Shown: piece after piece, positions 43,896 to 53,800 of the stretch | How positions within the stretch are numbered: the stretch's first letter is position 1 | How the letters are laid out: each line of letters opens with the position of its first letter | Assembly: GCA_019455285.1 (NCBI GenBank) | Contig: JACFMS010000002.1 | Location: forward strand, 124,001-188,000 | Direction: 5' to 3' | Source of the DNA: Sphingomonadales bacterium | Lineage (GTDB): Bacteria; Pseudomonadota; Alphaproteobacteria; Sphingomonadales; Govanellaceae | DNA length: 64,000 bases | Program-made: the position numbers and the translations under genes | The notes under the pieces: model-generated | What the model was told of the DNA's origin: nothing | Database searches by the model: none | Seen by the model: only the letters and a program-made list of their open reading frames with translations

Positions 43896-45569
43896 CTATT
43901 CGAATCCGAGCGCGTGTTTTTGTTCTGACCAGAGATGGGGCAGGGGCCGCAGGCGTTTGAGCTTCTCAGCGGTGAGGTCGACGGGGTGATTGCCGTTCAG
44001 GATAGCGGTGGCGATTTCGGGGGCTAAGAATGCCAATGGCATGACACGGCTGATATCGGCAACGTGGATGTTGTTTGCTTCCGCAATTTCCTTGATGGAG
44101 ATACGGGCCTTGATCTGCTCAAACCAATGATGGGACTGGGCGATGAGTGTCACAAGTTTTTCATCTCGTTTAGTAGTGTGTTGTTCTTGCCCCGGGATGA
44201 CGATGCGCATTTCAGCACCCCGGCGTTTCAGTTGAACGGGCAGCGTGATGGTGTGATTGATTGATGCAGCCTCAGGATCAGCATGAATGCCAAGAATGTC
44301 GCACAGTTGTCTGGTATCAATTTTGATGACGACTTCATACAGATTGACCTGAACTTGGTGTATCAGGGGCCGGAGGAGGGTGGCCAGATTGGCCAAGCTT
44401 GCGGAGCTGATGGCTTGTATCAGACGCATCGCCGCCTGTTGGGTCTGTGCCATGAGCGCCGCCGTTATCTTTGCTACACCCACGGCGTTCAACACCTTGA
44501 CGGGATCGTTCAGAAAGCTTTGTACGGCTTTGAGGACTATCCCCTCGATCTCCTTGGCGGGTAGACGCCATCCGTGGGCTGGGTCGGACTTCTTGTGGGT
44601 CAAAGAGGACGAGATGTAATAGCGGTAGATGCGTCCCTGTTTGCGGGAATGGCTGGCCACCATGGGATCGCCCAAAGAGTCGATGAGAATCCGGGCGACC
44701 CAGCCATGGGATGGAGTGTTACGAATCTGACGACGTTTGCCCCAGTTCTCAGTGAGGAGGGCCTGGACTTTGTCCCAGGTATCCTGGGATAAGATGGCTT
44801 CATGCTGGCCATCATGAAGCTTGTCCTTATGGCGGATCTTGCCGAGGTAAAGCGGGTTATTGAGGATATGGTAAAGCTGACCCCGGGCGAAGGTATGCCC
44901 ACCCACCACTTTGCCTGATTGCTGGGTATAGTGCTTGCTGCTCAGGCCCAACTGGTCGGCCTTGATCTTCAGTTCCCGGACACACCGGACCTCAAGGTAA
45001 GTATCATAAAGCCAGCGCACAGTGATGGCTTCGGCTTCATTGACCAGCAACTGGCGGTGTTCAAGGTCATATCCTAGGGGCACGGGCCCGCCCATCCACA
45101 TGCCCTTCTGCTTCGAAGCAGCGATCTTGTCTCGGATGCGCTCAGCCGTCACTTCCCGTTCGAACTGGGCAAAGGATAACAGCACGTTCAGAGTCAGTCT
45201 TCCCATAGAACTGGTGGTGTTGAAGGACTGGGTGACACTGACAAAGGAGACTCCCTTGGCCTCCAGCTTTTGGACGATCTGAGCGAAGTCCATCAAAGAC
45301 CGAGTCAGCCGATCCACTTTGTAGACCACCACCACATCAACCTTGCCCAGGTCAATATCAGCCAACAACTGTTTAAGTCCCGGCCGCTCCATACTGCCAC
45401 CGGAGTAGCCGCCGTCATCGTAAGTATTGGGGAGGCATTTCCAGCCTTCGGAACTTTGCGACTTGATATAAGCCTCACAAGCCTCCCGTTGGGCATGGAG
45501 GCTGTTAAAATCCTGCTCCAGCCCCTCCTCCGTGGACTTCCGGGTATAAATGGCGCAGCGGAGAGTCAT
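43896..45569 (-). CDS. Large serine recombinase
   Basis: The protein has 557 residues. The N-terminal resolvase domain has the nucleophile Ser12 in IYTRKSTEEG, then DGGYSGGSMERPGL, VVVYKVDRLTRS and a QFEREVTAERIRDK helix. A recombinase domain (GPVPLGYDLEHRQL, HILNNPLYLGKIRHK) follows, with a C-terminal DNA-contact and HTH-like part. Such enzymes integrate or excise mobile elements at attP/attB sites. The usual C-terminal zinc ribbon is not obvious. Its start overlaps the DUF2924 gene stop, so the three genes DUF3489-DUF2924-recombinase form one operon. The protein looks intact. Confidence 0.95.
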   Translation of the reverse strand: MTLRCAIYTRKSTEEGLEQDFNSLHAQREACEAYIKSQSSEGWKCLPNTYDDGGYSGGSMERPGLKQLLADIDLGKVDVVVVYKVDRLTRSLMDFAQIVQKLEAKGVSFVSVTQSFNTTSSMGRLTLNVLLSFAQFEREVTAERIRDKIAASKQKGMWMGGPVPLGYDLEHRQLLVNEAEAITVRWLYDTYLEVRCVRELKIKADQLGLSSKHYTQQSGKVVGGHTFARGQLYHILNNPLYLGKIRHKDKLHDGQHEAILSQDTWDKVQALLTENWGKRRQIRNTPSHGWVARILIDSLGDPMVASHSRKQGRIYRYYISSSLTHKKSDPAHGWRLPAKEIEGIVLKAVQSFLNDPVKVLNAVGVAKITAALMAQTQQAAMRLIQAISSASLANLATLLRPLIHQVQVNLYEVVIKIDTRQLCDILGIHADPEAASINHTITLPVQLKRRGAEMRIVIPGQEQHTTKRDEKLVTLIAQSHHWFEQIKARISIKEIAEANNIHVADISRVMPLAFLAPEIATAILNGNHPVDLTAEKLKRLRPLPHLWSEQKHALGFE

Positions 45570-46360
45570 GGGGCTGGGTCCCCTAAGTTTGAGGGCTGAT
45601 GTGTGATGATCGCTGCTGTAGGCAGGTGATCTTTATCCCGTGCAAGATTGTTCGAATTATCTTGGCGTTCGTGATCGTATGGTTGGGGTGGGATAACTAT
45701 TAATCCATCATCTTTGATGACATCTGGGGTATTGCGGCCGTTTTCTTTCCGCCTCCGCAAACCAAAGAATGCCAAGCCGTTCCAGCGCACCCCGGTGATG
45801 GCGCGGGCAATGGCGGACAAGGACCTATGCACTTTACCGTTCCACATAAAGCCGTTCTCCGTCCGGTCCACCACATGGACCACCCCTCGCCACTCCCGCA
45901 TCAGACGTGTGCCGGGTGAGAGGGTGATGGGTTGTGGTGGAGTTCGGCTGGATAGCAGACGCTGGTGTTTTACGGCGTTTGATTTCTCCGACACTGATAG
46001 ATTATGCGGATGAAATATTATTGGTGACGTGTCACCAGCATCAGTCGAAGACCCATCTGATTGAGACATGGTTGGGCAGCTCTGTAACGTATCCCTTTGC
46101 CGAGTTGCGGCAATAGCATCTGCTAGTATCCGCTTGGTTGCCTTCTTCAGCCCGCCATAGTCACTAACCTGTAACTCATAGGTTAGTGCGTGGACCAACA
46201 ATCGTTTGCTCAAGTTATGGGGTGCCTTGAAGCTGAACACTTGGTGCCAGCGTTGCTTTAAATCAGCGTGGGGCAGTGTTTGTAAAGCAGAAATTTCTGT
46301 TTGTACTGCCTCAGCCTTTTGGGCAGGGACCTTGCTATGAGCCTGTCTCAACCGCCCCAT
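45566..46360 (-). CDS. DUF2924-domain protein
   Basis: The protein has about 264 residues from the ATG at 46360, preceded by AAGG. The N-terminal part has ALQTLPHADLKQRWHQVF and LSKRLLVHALTYELQ, the DUF2924 pattern. The C-terminal part has LSPGTRLMREWRGVVHVV, FMWNGKVHRSLSAIAR and ITGVRWNGLAFFG, also typical. The family is of unknown biochemistry and is regularly encoded with a serine recombinase in alphaproteobacteria, so a role in DNA binding or recombination control is likely but unproven. It is coupled to the recombinase by ATGA. Confidence 0.9.
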   Translation of the reverse strand: MGRLRQAHSKVPAQKAEAVQTEISALQTLPHADLKQRWHQVFSFKAPHNLSKRLLVHALTYELQVSDYGGLKKATKRILADAIAATRQRDTLQSCPTMSQSDGSSTDAGDTSPIIFHPHNLSVSEKSNAVKHQRLLSSRTPPQPITLSPGTRLMREWRGVVHVVDRTENGFMWNGKVHRSLSAIARAITGVRWNGLAFFGLRRRKENGRNTPDVIKDDGLIVIPPQPYDHERQDNSNNLARDKDHLPTAAIITHQPSNLGDPAP

Positions 46361-46362
46361 GT

Positions 46363-46824
46363 TCACTGACCTTGACTCTGTTGCAAGGTGTAAGTTGTCC
46401 ACCCATTGTGTTGATTAACCGTAATAACAAATCCGCGTTTGCGCAGCCGACACAGCGCCGCCCGCACTGTATGCCGCTGCCAGCCGGTCAAGACTATTAG
46501 ATCGTCTACGTTTACACCGCCTTCGCGACCCATCAGCCGCACAACTTCTCCCAACTTGCCGGCAGGGAATGGCGCAATAGTTTCGGGTATGCCCGTTATG
46601 CGACCTATCGGCGAAAAAATTGGTGCGCATCTGACCGATGCTGGTTCATCTGCCTTTGCAGGACTATGCTTAAATTTTGTTAGCATCAAAGACAGGCCTA
46701 GTGGCGCGGCAACCTTTTTGGTCATTCGTCCTGATTTTATTGTGAACTGAAGGGCTTTGAGGCCGTGATGTAACCACACGCCCAACTTGGTGCCAAATTG
46801 GCTAGTATTATGCTTTTCCTGCAT
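46363..46824 (-). CDS. DUF3489-domain (winged-helix-like) protein
   Basis: The 153-residue protein has a clear ribosome binding site (AAGGAGG). The C-terminal 80 residues are DUF3489: GKLGEVVRLMGREGGVNVDD, LTGWQRHTVRAALCRLRKRG and a beta tail GWTTYTL, giving a winged-helix look. The N-terminal half is variable and basic. It is the first gene of the recombinase operon and may act as a recombination directionality or regulatory partner, which is inference from position only. Confidence 0.88.
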   Translation of the reverse strand: MQEKHNTSQFGTKLGVWLHHGLKALQFTIKSGRMTKKVAAPLGLSLMLTKFKHSPAKADEPASVRCAPIFSPIGRITGIPETIAPFPAGKLGEVVRLMGREGGVNVDDLIVLTGWQRHTVRAALCRLRKRGFVITVNQHNGWTTYTLQQSQGQ

Positions 46825-46918
46825 GGGAACCTCCTTACGATTCGCCTAATCCATGCAGCCATCGCCCCCACCACAAAGCTAGTGGAATGTGGGCGCATTA
46901 TCCAGATTATCGGGAAGC

Positions 46919-46934
46919 GTCTCCTAAGGGAGAC
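46919..46934. promoter_or_regulatory. Short palindrome upstream of the recombinase operon
   Basis: GTCTCC-TAAG-GGAGAC is a perfect 6-bp inverted repeat about 95 bp upstream of the first gene of the DUF3489-DUF2924-recombinase operon. It could be an operator or a small hairpin. No other support. Confidence 0.3.
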
Positions 46935-47018
46935 AGCATAAGAGAGTATGTTAATGAAAATGGGAGGGGCTATCCTACCTAACCAGCCTAAAAGCGCCAG
47001 GGTCTGGGCTCAACTGCA

Positions 47019-47235
47019 TCAGCAGCTGATTGCGAAAAGATAGACCATGTTAAGGAAGTTTCGGGCTGATTTTTCGAAGCGCATGTCCAGCGTCCTCATA
47101 TCCTTCATACGGCAAAGGAAGCGCTCCACAATATTCCGGTCGGCGTAAAGGGCGGGATTATGAGTGACAGGTGTTCTTACGTTTGACTAGGCGGGGATGA
47201 CGGACAGCGCCCCTTCGCGGGCCAACTTCAACAAG
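47019..47235 (-). pseudogene. IS5-type transposase remnant
   Basis: On the minus strand the last part of an IS5-family DDE transposase can be read: LAREGALSVIPA, a TAG at 47187-47189, then SNVRTPVTHNPALYADRN, IVERFLCRMKDMRTLDMRFE and KSARNFLNMVYLFAIS before a stop. Intact relatives have a basic residue where the TAG stands. The upstream two thirds are absent or frameshifted. It is a dead fragment between the recombinase operon and the metal genes, marking a past insertion. Confidence 0.78.
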
Positions 47236-47287
47236 CTCGAAATGCTGCATAATAACCGGACCATAAAGCGAGGCAGGACCAAGTCAT

Positions 47288-48199
47288 CTAATCCACAGCG
47301 CAGTTATTGTCATCTGGGGACGAACTCGAGTCTTCCAGTTCAAATTCGAGGGTCGAATGCCTGATGCCAAACTTATCTTTCAGGAGCTCCTTTATGTCGC
47401 CTTTAATCGTTTCCATGGAGGTCAGGTTCGTCTTGATGACAACAACGTGTGCCTACAGGGATCTGCGGTGCTCGTCGATTTCCCAGACGTGAACATGGTG
47501 AACGCCACGAACGCCACGGACTTGTCGCATTGAAGCTATCACCTCCGACCGGTCGATGTCGGGTGGAACGGCTTGCATAAGTATGTTTATGGCGCGTGGT
47601 AATGAACTAAACCCCTGATACAACACGTAACCCGCGATTATCAGGGTCACAAGTGAGTCTACGATGTACAAATCATAAAGAATGATCAATGTGCCGGCGA
47701 TGATCACCCCGACGGATGCCAGTGCATCGGATACGTTATGAAGAAATGCGGCCTTAACATTGATGCTTCTTTTTGAAAGCGTATAGGTCAGGATCGCCGT
47801 GGCAATATCGATAACCAGCGCAATGCCGGCGACGATCACAACAATCCAACCACTTATTTCCTGCGGTTCAAAATACCGCATAACAGCTTCGTAAATCAGA
47901 TAGAGGCCGATCAGGACTAGCGTCGTCAGGTTAATGAGCGCACCGATGATTTCGGCGCGATTATATCCGAACGTTTTGTCCTCATCCGCCGGCCGCCGTG
48001 ATATTCGCCTTGCGACCAAGGCAAGCAACAAAGAGCCCGCGTCACTAAAATTGTGCAACGCATCGGCGATAAGAGAAAGGCTGCCGGACACGATGCCCCC
48101 AATAACCTGAGCGACCGTCAGGAGAATATTGATCACGACCGCCCAGAACAGGCGGCCATCGCTCATCTCCCCTTGGCCGTGATCGTGTCCGGTCCCCAT
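47288..48199 (-). pseudogene. CDF-family cation efflux protein (CzcD-like) with in-frame TAG
   Basis: The first 248 residues are a normal cation diffusion facilitator: six TM helices with LSLIADALHNFSDAGSLLLA and AAFLHNVSDALASVGVI, the HxxxD metal sites, and a His-rich N-terminus. A TAG at 47453-47455 stops it in HVWEIDEHRRSL, where relatives continue with E-A-H-V-V. Past the stop the frame stays open (AHVVVIKTNLTSMETIKGDI and LLKDKFGIRHSTLEFELE) to a natural TAG at 47288, giving the full length of about 303 residues. The missing 54 residues belong to the cytoplasmic metal-sensing domain, so the short product may keep some transport activity. It exports Zn, Co or Cd by exchange for protons. 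Confidence 0.85.
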
Positions 48200-48213
48200 G
48201 TTCAGACCCCTGG

Positions 48214-48285
48214 TTCGCCGATCTCGATGGAATATTGCTATTCTTGGGAATCGAGGGCTTTCTTGACGAATGCGTTGAGCGGTTC
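48214..48285 (-). pseudogene. Fragment of a second P-II-like gene
   Basis: On the minus strand the frame reads KKALDSQE, TAG, QYSIEIGE. It matches KALDSQEQQYSIEIGE of the intact P-II-like gene at 50493-50819, with TAG (48238-48240) in place of CAG and several synonymous changes. Only about 16 codons align clearly. It is a decayed duplicate left between the CDF gene and the P-type ATPase gene, suggesting that the metal region once held two similar efflux operons or was rearranged. Confidence 0.7.
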
Positions 48286-48288
48286 ATT

Positions 48289-50493
48289 TCATGAATTCTC
48301 CGGACTTTTGCGCGGACGCAATAATCGCAGCGCGTTGGCGACCACCAACAGGGAAGCGCCTATGTCGGCGGCGATGGCGCCCCACAAAGTGGCGAATCCG
48401 GCGAAGGTGAGGACCACGAAGACGACCTTGACGCCGAGCGAGAAGATGATGTTCTGGCGAATGATGGCGAGCGTCTGTTTAGCGTGATGGACAAGCCAAG
48501 GGAGCTTCGAGATGTCGTCGGTCATGAGAGCGATATCGGCGGTCTCGATAGCCGCGTCCGATCCGATCGCGCCCATGGCGATGCCAAGGTTGGCGCGCGC
48601 CAGCGCCGGCGCGTCGTTGACACCGTCGCCGACCATGGCGACCGTGCCATAGCGCGCGATCAGCTCCTCGATTTTCTTGACCTTGTTTTCCGGGAGCAGC
48701 TCGGCGTGCACCTCGTCGATACCGAGATCGCGGGCGATGGCATTGGCCGTGACGCGATTGTCGCCGGTCAGCATGACCACATGCTCAATACCGGCGGCGT
48801 GCAGCTGTTGTATAATTTCCCGCGCTTCCGGCCGGACCGTATCAGCTACGGCGATGAGGCCAAAGACATGCCGCGCATTGCCGAGGGCGATGACCGTTTT
48901 GCCATCCGCCTCCAATGCTTCCGCCCGTTTTGCGATCTCGGGCGTATCCTGACCGCGCTCGACGACGTAACGGTGGGAGCCGAGCCAGAAGGACTCGCCG
49001 TCGAAGATGCCGGTCAGCCCCTTTCCCTTGAGGACCTGTAAATCTGTTGCCGGCACCCGTGCGATCTCCCTTTGCACGGCATACTGCAGGATCGCGCGCG
49101 CAAGCGGATGCGTGGAGCGCGCCTCAAGCGCTGCGGCGCGAGCGATTAGCTCGGCCTCGGTGTGGCTTCCAAGCGGTACGACCTCAGCCACGACGGGCTC
49201 GCCCCGCGTGATCGTTCCGGTCTTGTCCATGGCGATCGCCTTCAGGCGCGCGGGAAGCTCGATATAGGCGCCGCCCTTGACCAGAACTCCGGCGCGGGCC
49301 GCTGACGCGAGCGCAGAGACGATGGAGACGGGCGTCGAGATCACCAACGCGCACGGGCAGGCGATCACGAGCAAGACAAGGGCGCGATAGAACCAGTCGT
49401 CCCACGCGCCCCCGAAGGCGAGCGGCGGCACGAGGAGGACGAGGAGCGCGAGAGCCATGACCGCGGGCGTATAGACGCGGGCAAAGCGCTCCACCCACTG
49501 CTCCGAAGGAGCGCGCCGCGCATGGGTTTCCTCCACCATACGAATGATGCGGGCAAGCGTCGTGTCTTCGGCAGCCTTGGTGGCCTCCACCGTGAGCGTT
49601 CCATCACCGTTGATGGTGCCTGCATAAACGTCCGCGCCCTCCGCCTTTTCAACCGGCACGCTCTCGCCCGTAATGGGCGCTTGATTGATAGCGCTGGTCC
49701 CGGCAACGACCCGTCCGTCCAGCCCGATGCGCTCGCCGGCCGGAACGATGAAACGGTCGCCCGGTTTGATCTCGGCCACAGGCACGTCCGCTTCTGATCC
49801 GTCTGCGCGCAGGAGACGCACCATGGGCGGTGCAAGATCGACAAGAGCGGCAATGGCACGACGCGCCCGACCAACGCTCCAGCTTTCCAGCGTCAACGAC
49901 AGCGCGAAGAGGAACGCAACCGTTGCCGCCTCGAACCATTCGCCGATGACGATGGCGCCAGCGACGGCGATCGTCATCAAAAGATTCATGTCGGGCCGCA
50001 GGCCGCGTGCCGCGTACCAGGCCTTGATGATGACGAAGCGTATACCAAAGGCGATGGCGAACGCGTAGGCCACCATCTCGGGCAAAGGTACGGCTTTCCC
50101 GTCGTGACCGGCGAGAAGCCGAATGGCTTCGATGAAACCGCCCGCGAGCCAAATGTGGATGACAAAGCCTACAACGACAAACAGGCCGCTGAGACTTGTG
50201 AACCAGATATGCTGGCGCCGCCGTCGGTCGCTCTCGTCACCCGCACTTTTCTCGTCGGCGCGCCATTCGGTCGCGGTCATGCCCGTTCGCCGGACGGCTC
50301 GCCGGATCTCATCTGGGGAAACTGGCGGCGCTTCGGCGAGCACTGTCATGCGGCCGTTCAGGACGTCGAAGGCGAGATTGTCCGCACCGCCGACGAGCGG
50401 GCCAAGCTCGCGATGGAGTACTGCCACTTCCTCGGCGCAATCCAGCCCTTGCACCTTGAAGGTCAGGCGGGACGCTTCGGTTGCGGGCGCCAT
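48289..50493 (-). CDS. Heavy-metal P1B-type ATPase (CadA/ZntA-like)
   Basis: The protein has 734 residues. The N-terminal HMA-like domain (about 8-75) carries the reduced motif GLDCAEE seen in Zn/Cd/Pb pumps. Eight TM helices are expected, with the metal-site motif VIACPCALVIS, the phosphatase loop GESVPVEKAEG, the phosphorylated Asp in AMDKTGTITRGEP, and MVGDGVNDAPALARANLGIA. It pumps Zn2+, Cd2+ or Pb2+ to the periplasm, where the CzcCBA pump can take over. Its ATG overlaps the stop of the P-II-like gene by one base (TGATG). It belongs to the long metal operon starting near 56.8 kb. Confidence 0.95.
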   Translation of the reverse strand: MAPATEASRLTFKVQGLDCAEEVAVLHRELGPLVGGADNLAFDVLNGRMTVLAEAPPVSPDEIRRAVRRTGMTATEWRADEKSAGDESDRRRRQHIWFTSLSGLFVVVGFVIHIWLAGGFIEAIRLLAGHDGKAVPLPEMVAYAFAIAFGIRFVIIKAWYAARGLRPDMNLLMTIAVAGAIVIGEWFEAATVAFLFALSLTLESWSVGRARRAIAALVDLAPPMVRLLRADGSEADVPVAEIKPGDRFIVPAGERIGLDGRVVAGTSAINQAPITGESVPVEKAEGADVYAGTINGDGTLTVEATKAAEDTTLARIIRMVEETHARRAPSEQWVERFARVYTPAVMALALLVLLVPPLAFGGAWDDWFYRALVLLVIACPCALVISTPVSIVSALASAARAGVLVKGGAYIELPARLKAIAMDKTGTITRGEPVVAEVVPLGSHTEAELIARAAALEARSTHPLARAILQYAVQREIARVPATDLQVLKGKGLTGIFDGESFWLGSHRYVVERGQDTPEIAKRAEALEADGKTVIALGNARHVFGLIAVADTVRPEAREIIQQLHAAGIEHVVMLTGDNRVTANAIARDLGIDEVHAELLPENKVKKIEELIARYGTVAMVGDGVNDAPALARANLGIAMGAIGSDAAIETADIALMTDDISKLPWLVHHAKQTLAIIRQNIIFSLGVKVVFVVLTFAGFATLWGAIAADIGASLLVVANALRLLRPRKSPENS

Positions 50494-50819
50494 CAGGACG
50501 CGTTTCCATCTTCGATCGGATAGGCGGTTTCGATCTCGCTGACATAAACCCAGCCGGCGATTGGTTGTCCGGTACGCCCATTGTCGCGGATCAACGCCAC
50601 GGCCTGATCGACTTGATCCGCCGCGCAGACCAGTTCCAGCTTCACCTCCGTGATGACTTTTTCGCCGATTTCGATGGAGTATTGCTGTTCCTGGGAATCG
50701 AGGGCCTTCAGCATACCCCTGACGTCGATCACGGAAATGTTCCGGAACCCCGCCGCCTTGAGCGCATGGACGACATCGGCGATGCGGTTACGGTGAATGA
50801 ACGCTTTGACTTCTTTCAT
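50493..50819 (-). CDS. P-II-like protein of the metal-efflux type (PII-NG)
   Basis: The protein has 108 residues from the ATG at 50819. The ferredoxin-like fold of P-II proteins is shown by MKEVKAFIHRNRIADVVHAL, FRNISVIDVRGM, VITEVKLELVCAADQVDQAV and IRDNGRTGQPIAGWVYVSEI. The T-loop region lacks the GlnB-type uridylylation Tyr context. Members of this group are encoded beside heavy-metal RND pumps and P-type ATPases, exactly as here, and are thought to sense ligands or metal and tune efflux. This is family knowledge, and the ligand is unknown. It lies between the czcA-like and cadA-like genes. Confidence 0.88.
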   Translation of the reverse strand: MKEVKAFIHRNRIADVVHALKAAGFRNISVIDVRGMLKALDSQEQQYSIEIGEKVITEVKLELVCAADQVDQAVALIRDNGRTGQPIAGWVYVSEIETAYPIEDGNAS

Positions 50820-50820
50820 A

Positions 50821-53800
50821 TCAGACCTCCTGCGGTTCGAGTTCTTGAGCGGCTTTCCGCCGTTCCACCACGCGCGTCTCCATCCACTCATAGATGACGG
50901 GGAGAAGGACGAGGGTCAGCAGCGTCGACGTGATCAGCCCGCCGACCACGACGGTGGCAAGCGGCCGCTGGGTTTCGGCGCCGACACCTGACGACAGCAG
51001 CATGGGAATCAGGCCGAGGATGGCGACGCTCGCCGTCATCAGCACCGGGCGGAGCCTGAGTTCTGTTCCCCGTCGTACGGCTTCCCCAACGCTCAGTCCC
51101 TTTTCGCGCAATCCATTGATGAATTCGACCAGCACGATGCCGTTGAGCATGGCGACACCGAAGACCGCGATGAAGCCGATGGCGGACGGCACCGACAGAT
51201 ATTGCCCGGTGACGGCAAGCCCGACCAGCCCGCCGATGGTGGCGAACGGCACATTGGCGATGATCAGCGTGGCGTGGCGGATCGAGTTGAACGCGGTGTA
51301 CAGAAGGACGAAGATGAAGAAGATCGTCAGCGGCACGATGATCGACAGCCGGGTCAGCGCGCGCTGCTGGTTCTCGAACGATCCGCCCCACTCGATCCAG
51401 TAGCCGGGCGGAAGGTCCACGCTCTGGGCAATTGCTCTGTCGGCGTCCTGAACGAAGCCGTCCACGTCGCGGCCGCGGACATCCATCTGGATCACGGCGT
51501 AGCGTTGCAATTGCTCGCGGCGCACGAAGGAATAGCCTTCCGCCACCGATACGTCCGCGACCCGGCTCAAGGGAATGATCGCGCCGTCGGCGGTGCTGAG
51601 CGGGATCGCCTTGATCGCTTCGACCGACGTCTTCGCGGAGTCCTGTAGCCGCGCCGTGATATCGAACCGTCTGACCCCGTCGATCAGCGTCGAGACCGGC
51701 TCGTTGCCGATGCCGGTGCGGACGATGGTCAGAACGTCGTCGGCGTTAAGGCCATAGCGGGCGAGTTGCTCCCGGTCCACTATTATCCGCACCTGCGGCT
51801 TGCCGAGATTGGCTTCGAGCGACAGGTCGGCGACGCCGGGGACCGAGGCGATCGCGTTCTTGATCTCCTGGCTCAGGCGATCGAGCTCGCCCAAATCCTC
51901 GCCGTAGAGCTTGGCCGCCAAGGTGGCGCGCACCCCTGAGATCAGTTCTTCCACCCGCATCTGGATCGGCTGGGTGAAAGCGATGACGGCGGTGGGGACG
52001 ACCTCCTCCAGAGTCTCGCGCATGGCGTCCGCTAGTTCCTCGATGGAGCGGTCGGACGTCCATTCGCTTTGGGGCTTCAAGGCGGTGTAGATTTCCATGT
52101 AATTGACGTCCGCCGTCTCGCCCTTCTCGGCCCGGCCGATCATGGCAAGCGTGGTATCAACTTCCGGGAAGTCCGACAATGCCGCCGCGATGTCGTTCGA
52201 GACCTTGATCGACTGGTCGAGCGAGGTGGACGGGATCGAAGTCACCCGCCACATGATCGAACCTTCCTGCAATTGCGGCATGAACTCCTTGCCGAGGAAC
52301 GGGAAGAGCGCGAGGCTGCCGGCAAGCAAGACGCCAGCCGCCGCCACGACCTTTCGCTTGTTGGCGAGCGACCAGGCGAGCAGCGGCAGATAGCCGCGCT
52401 TGATCCAGCGCACGAGCATGGTATCGCGCTCTTCCTTGGGCTTCAGGATCAGCGCCGCGAGGACCGGGATGATCGTCAGCGTCAGGAGGAGCGAGCCCGC
52501 CATCGCAAAGCTGATGTTGAAAGCCATCGGCTTGAAGAGCTTGCCTTCGAGGCCCTCGAGACTGAACAGCGGTAGGAACACGACGATGATGATCAGGATG
52601 GCAAACGCGATCGGATTGGCGACTTCGCGCGCCGCCGTGAGCACGGCCGCCGTTCGGTTCACTTTCTCGCCTTCCGTGCGGCGTTCAGCCATGATCCTGA
52701 ACGAGTTCTCGACCATCACCACCGCGCCGTCGACCATCATGCCGATACCGATGGCGAGACCGGCCAAGGACATGAGATTGGCCGAGAGGCCCGCCTCCCC
52801 CATGAAGATGAAGGCGATCAGCATGGCGAGCGGCAGGGCGGCGATGACGACGAAGGCCGAGCGGAGTTCGCCGAGGAACAGGAACAGCACGATGGCGACC
52901 AGGATCGAGCCCTCGATCAACGCGCGCTCCGCCGTCGAGACCGCCTTCTTGACAAGCTCGGTGCGGTCATAGATTGGCCTGAGCGCGACACCATCCGGCA
53001 AGGCCTGCTCGGCGACCGAGAGCTTCTCCTTGACGGCATCGACCACGGTCTTGGCGTTCTCGCCGATGCGCGACAAGGCCATGCCGAGGACCACTTCCTT
53101 GCCGTCACGCGTCACCGCGCCGAAGCGCAGCGACGGCGCCTGTACGACCGTCGCCACGTCCCGCAAATAGACCGGCGTGCCGTCCTCGACCTTGAGGACA
53201 ATGCTGCCGATGTCGCGCTCGCCATCGACGAGGCCGAGGCCCCGGACCAGGAACTGCTCCGGTCCCTGATCGATATATTGCCCGCCGACCTGACGGTTGT
53301 TGGCCTCGATCGCCTCCATCACGTCGCGATAGCCGAACTTGTATTTGATGAGCTTCAGGGGGTCGATCTGCACCTGATACTGGCGCTCCTGGCCGCCCCA
53401 GGACATCACGTCGTCAACGCCCGACGCCGTCCTCAGGATGAGGCGGATCGACCAGTCTTGCAGCGTGCGCAGATCCATGTCGGTGATGTCGCCGGCGAGC
53501 TTTTCGTCGGCGCGCTCGAGCGTGTACCAGAACACTTGTCCGAGGCCGGAGGAATTCGGTCCCATTTCGGGAGTGCCATAGCCCTCGGGTATGCGGTCGC
53601 GGACCTCGGCCAGTCGCTCCATGACGAGGCGGCGAGCAAAATAGATGTCCACATCGTCCTCGAAATAGACCGAAACATAGGATAGCCCGAACAGGCTGAC
53701 CGAGCGGATCTGGTCAACATCCGGTAAACCGGCCATGGCCGATTCCACGGGGAATGTGAGAAGTTGTTCCACATCCTCCGCCGCGAGGCCGGGTGACTCC

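Noticed and set aside
48200-48288. Small separate gene between the CDF and P-type ATPase genes
   Set aside because: The only coding signal there is a short broken match to the P-II-like gene.
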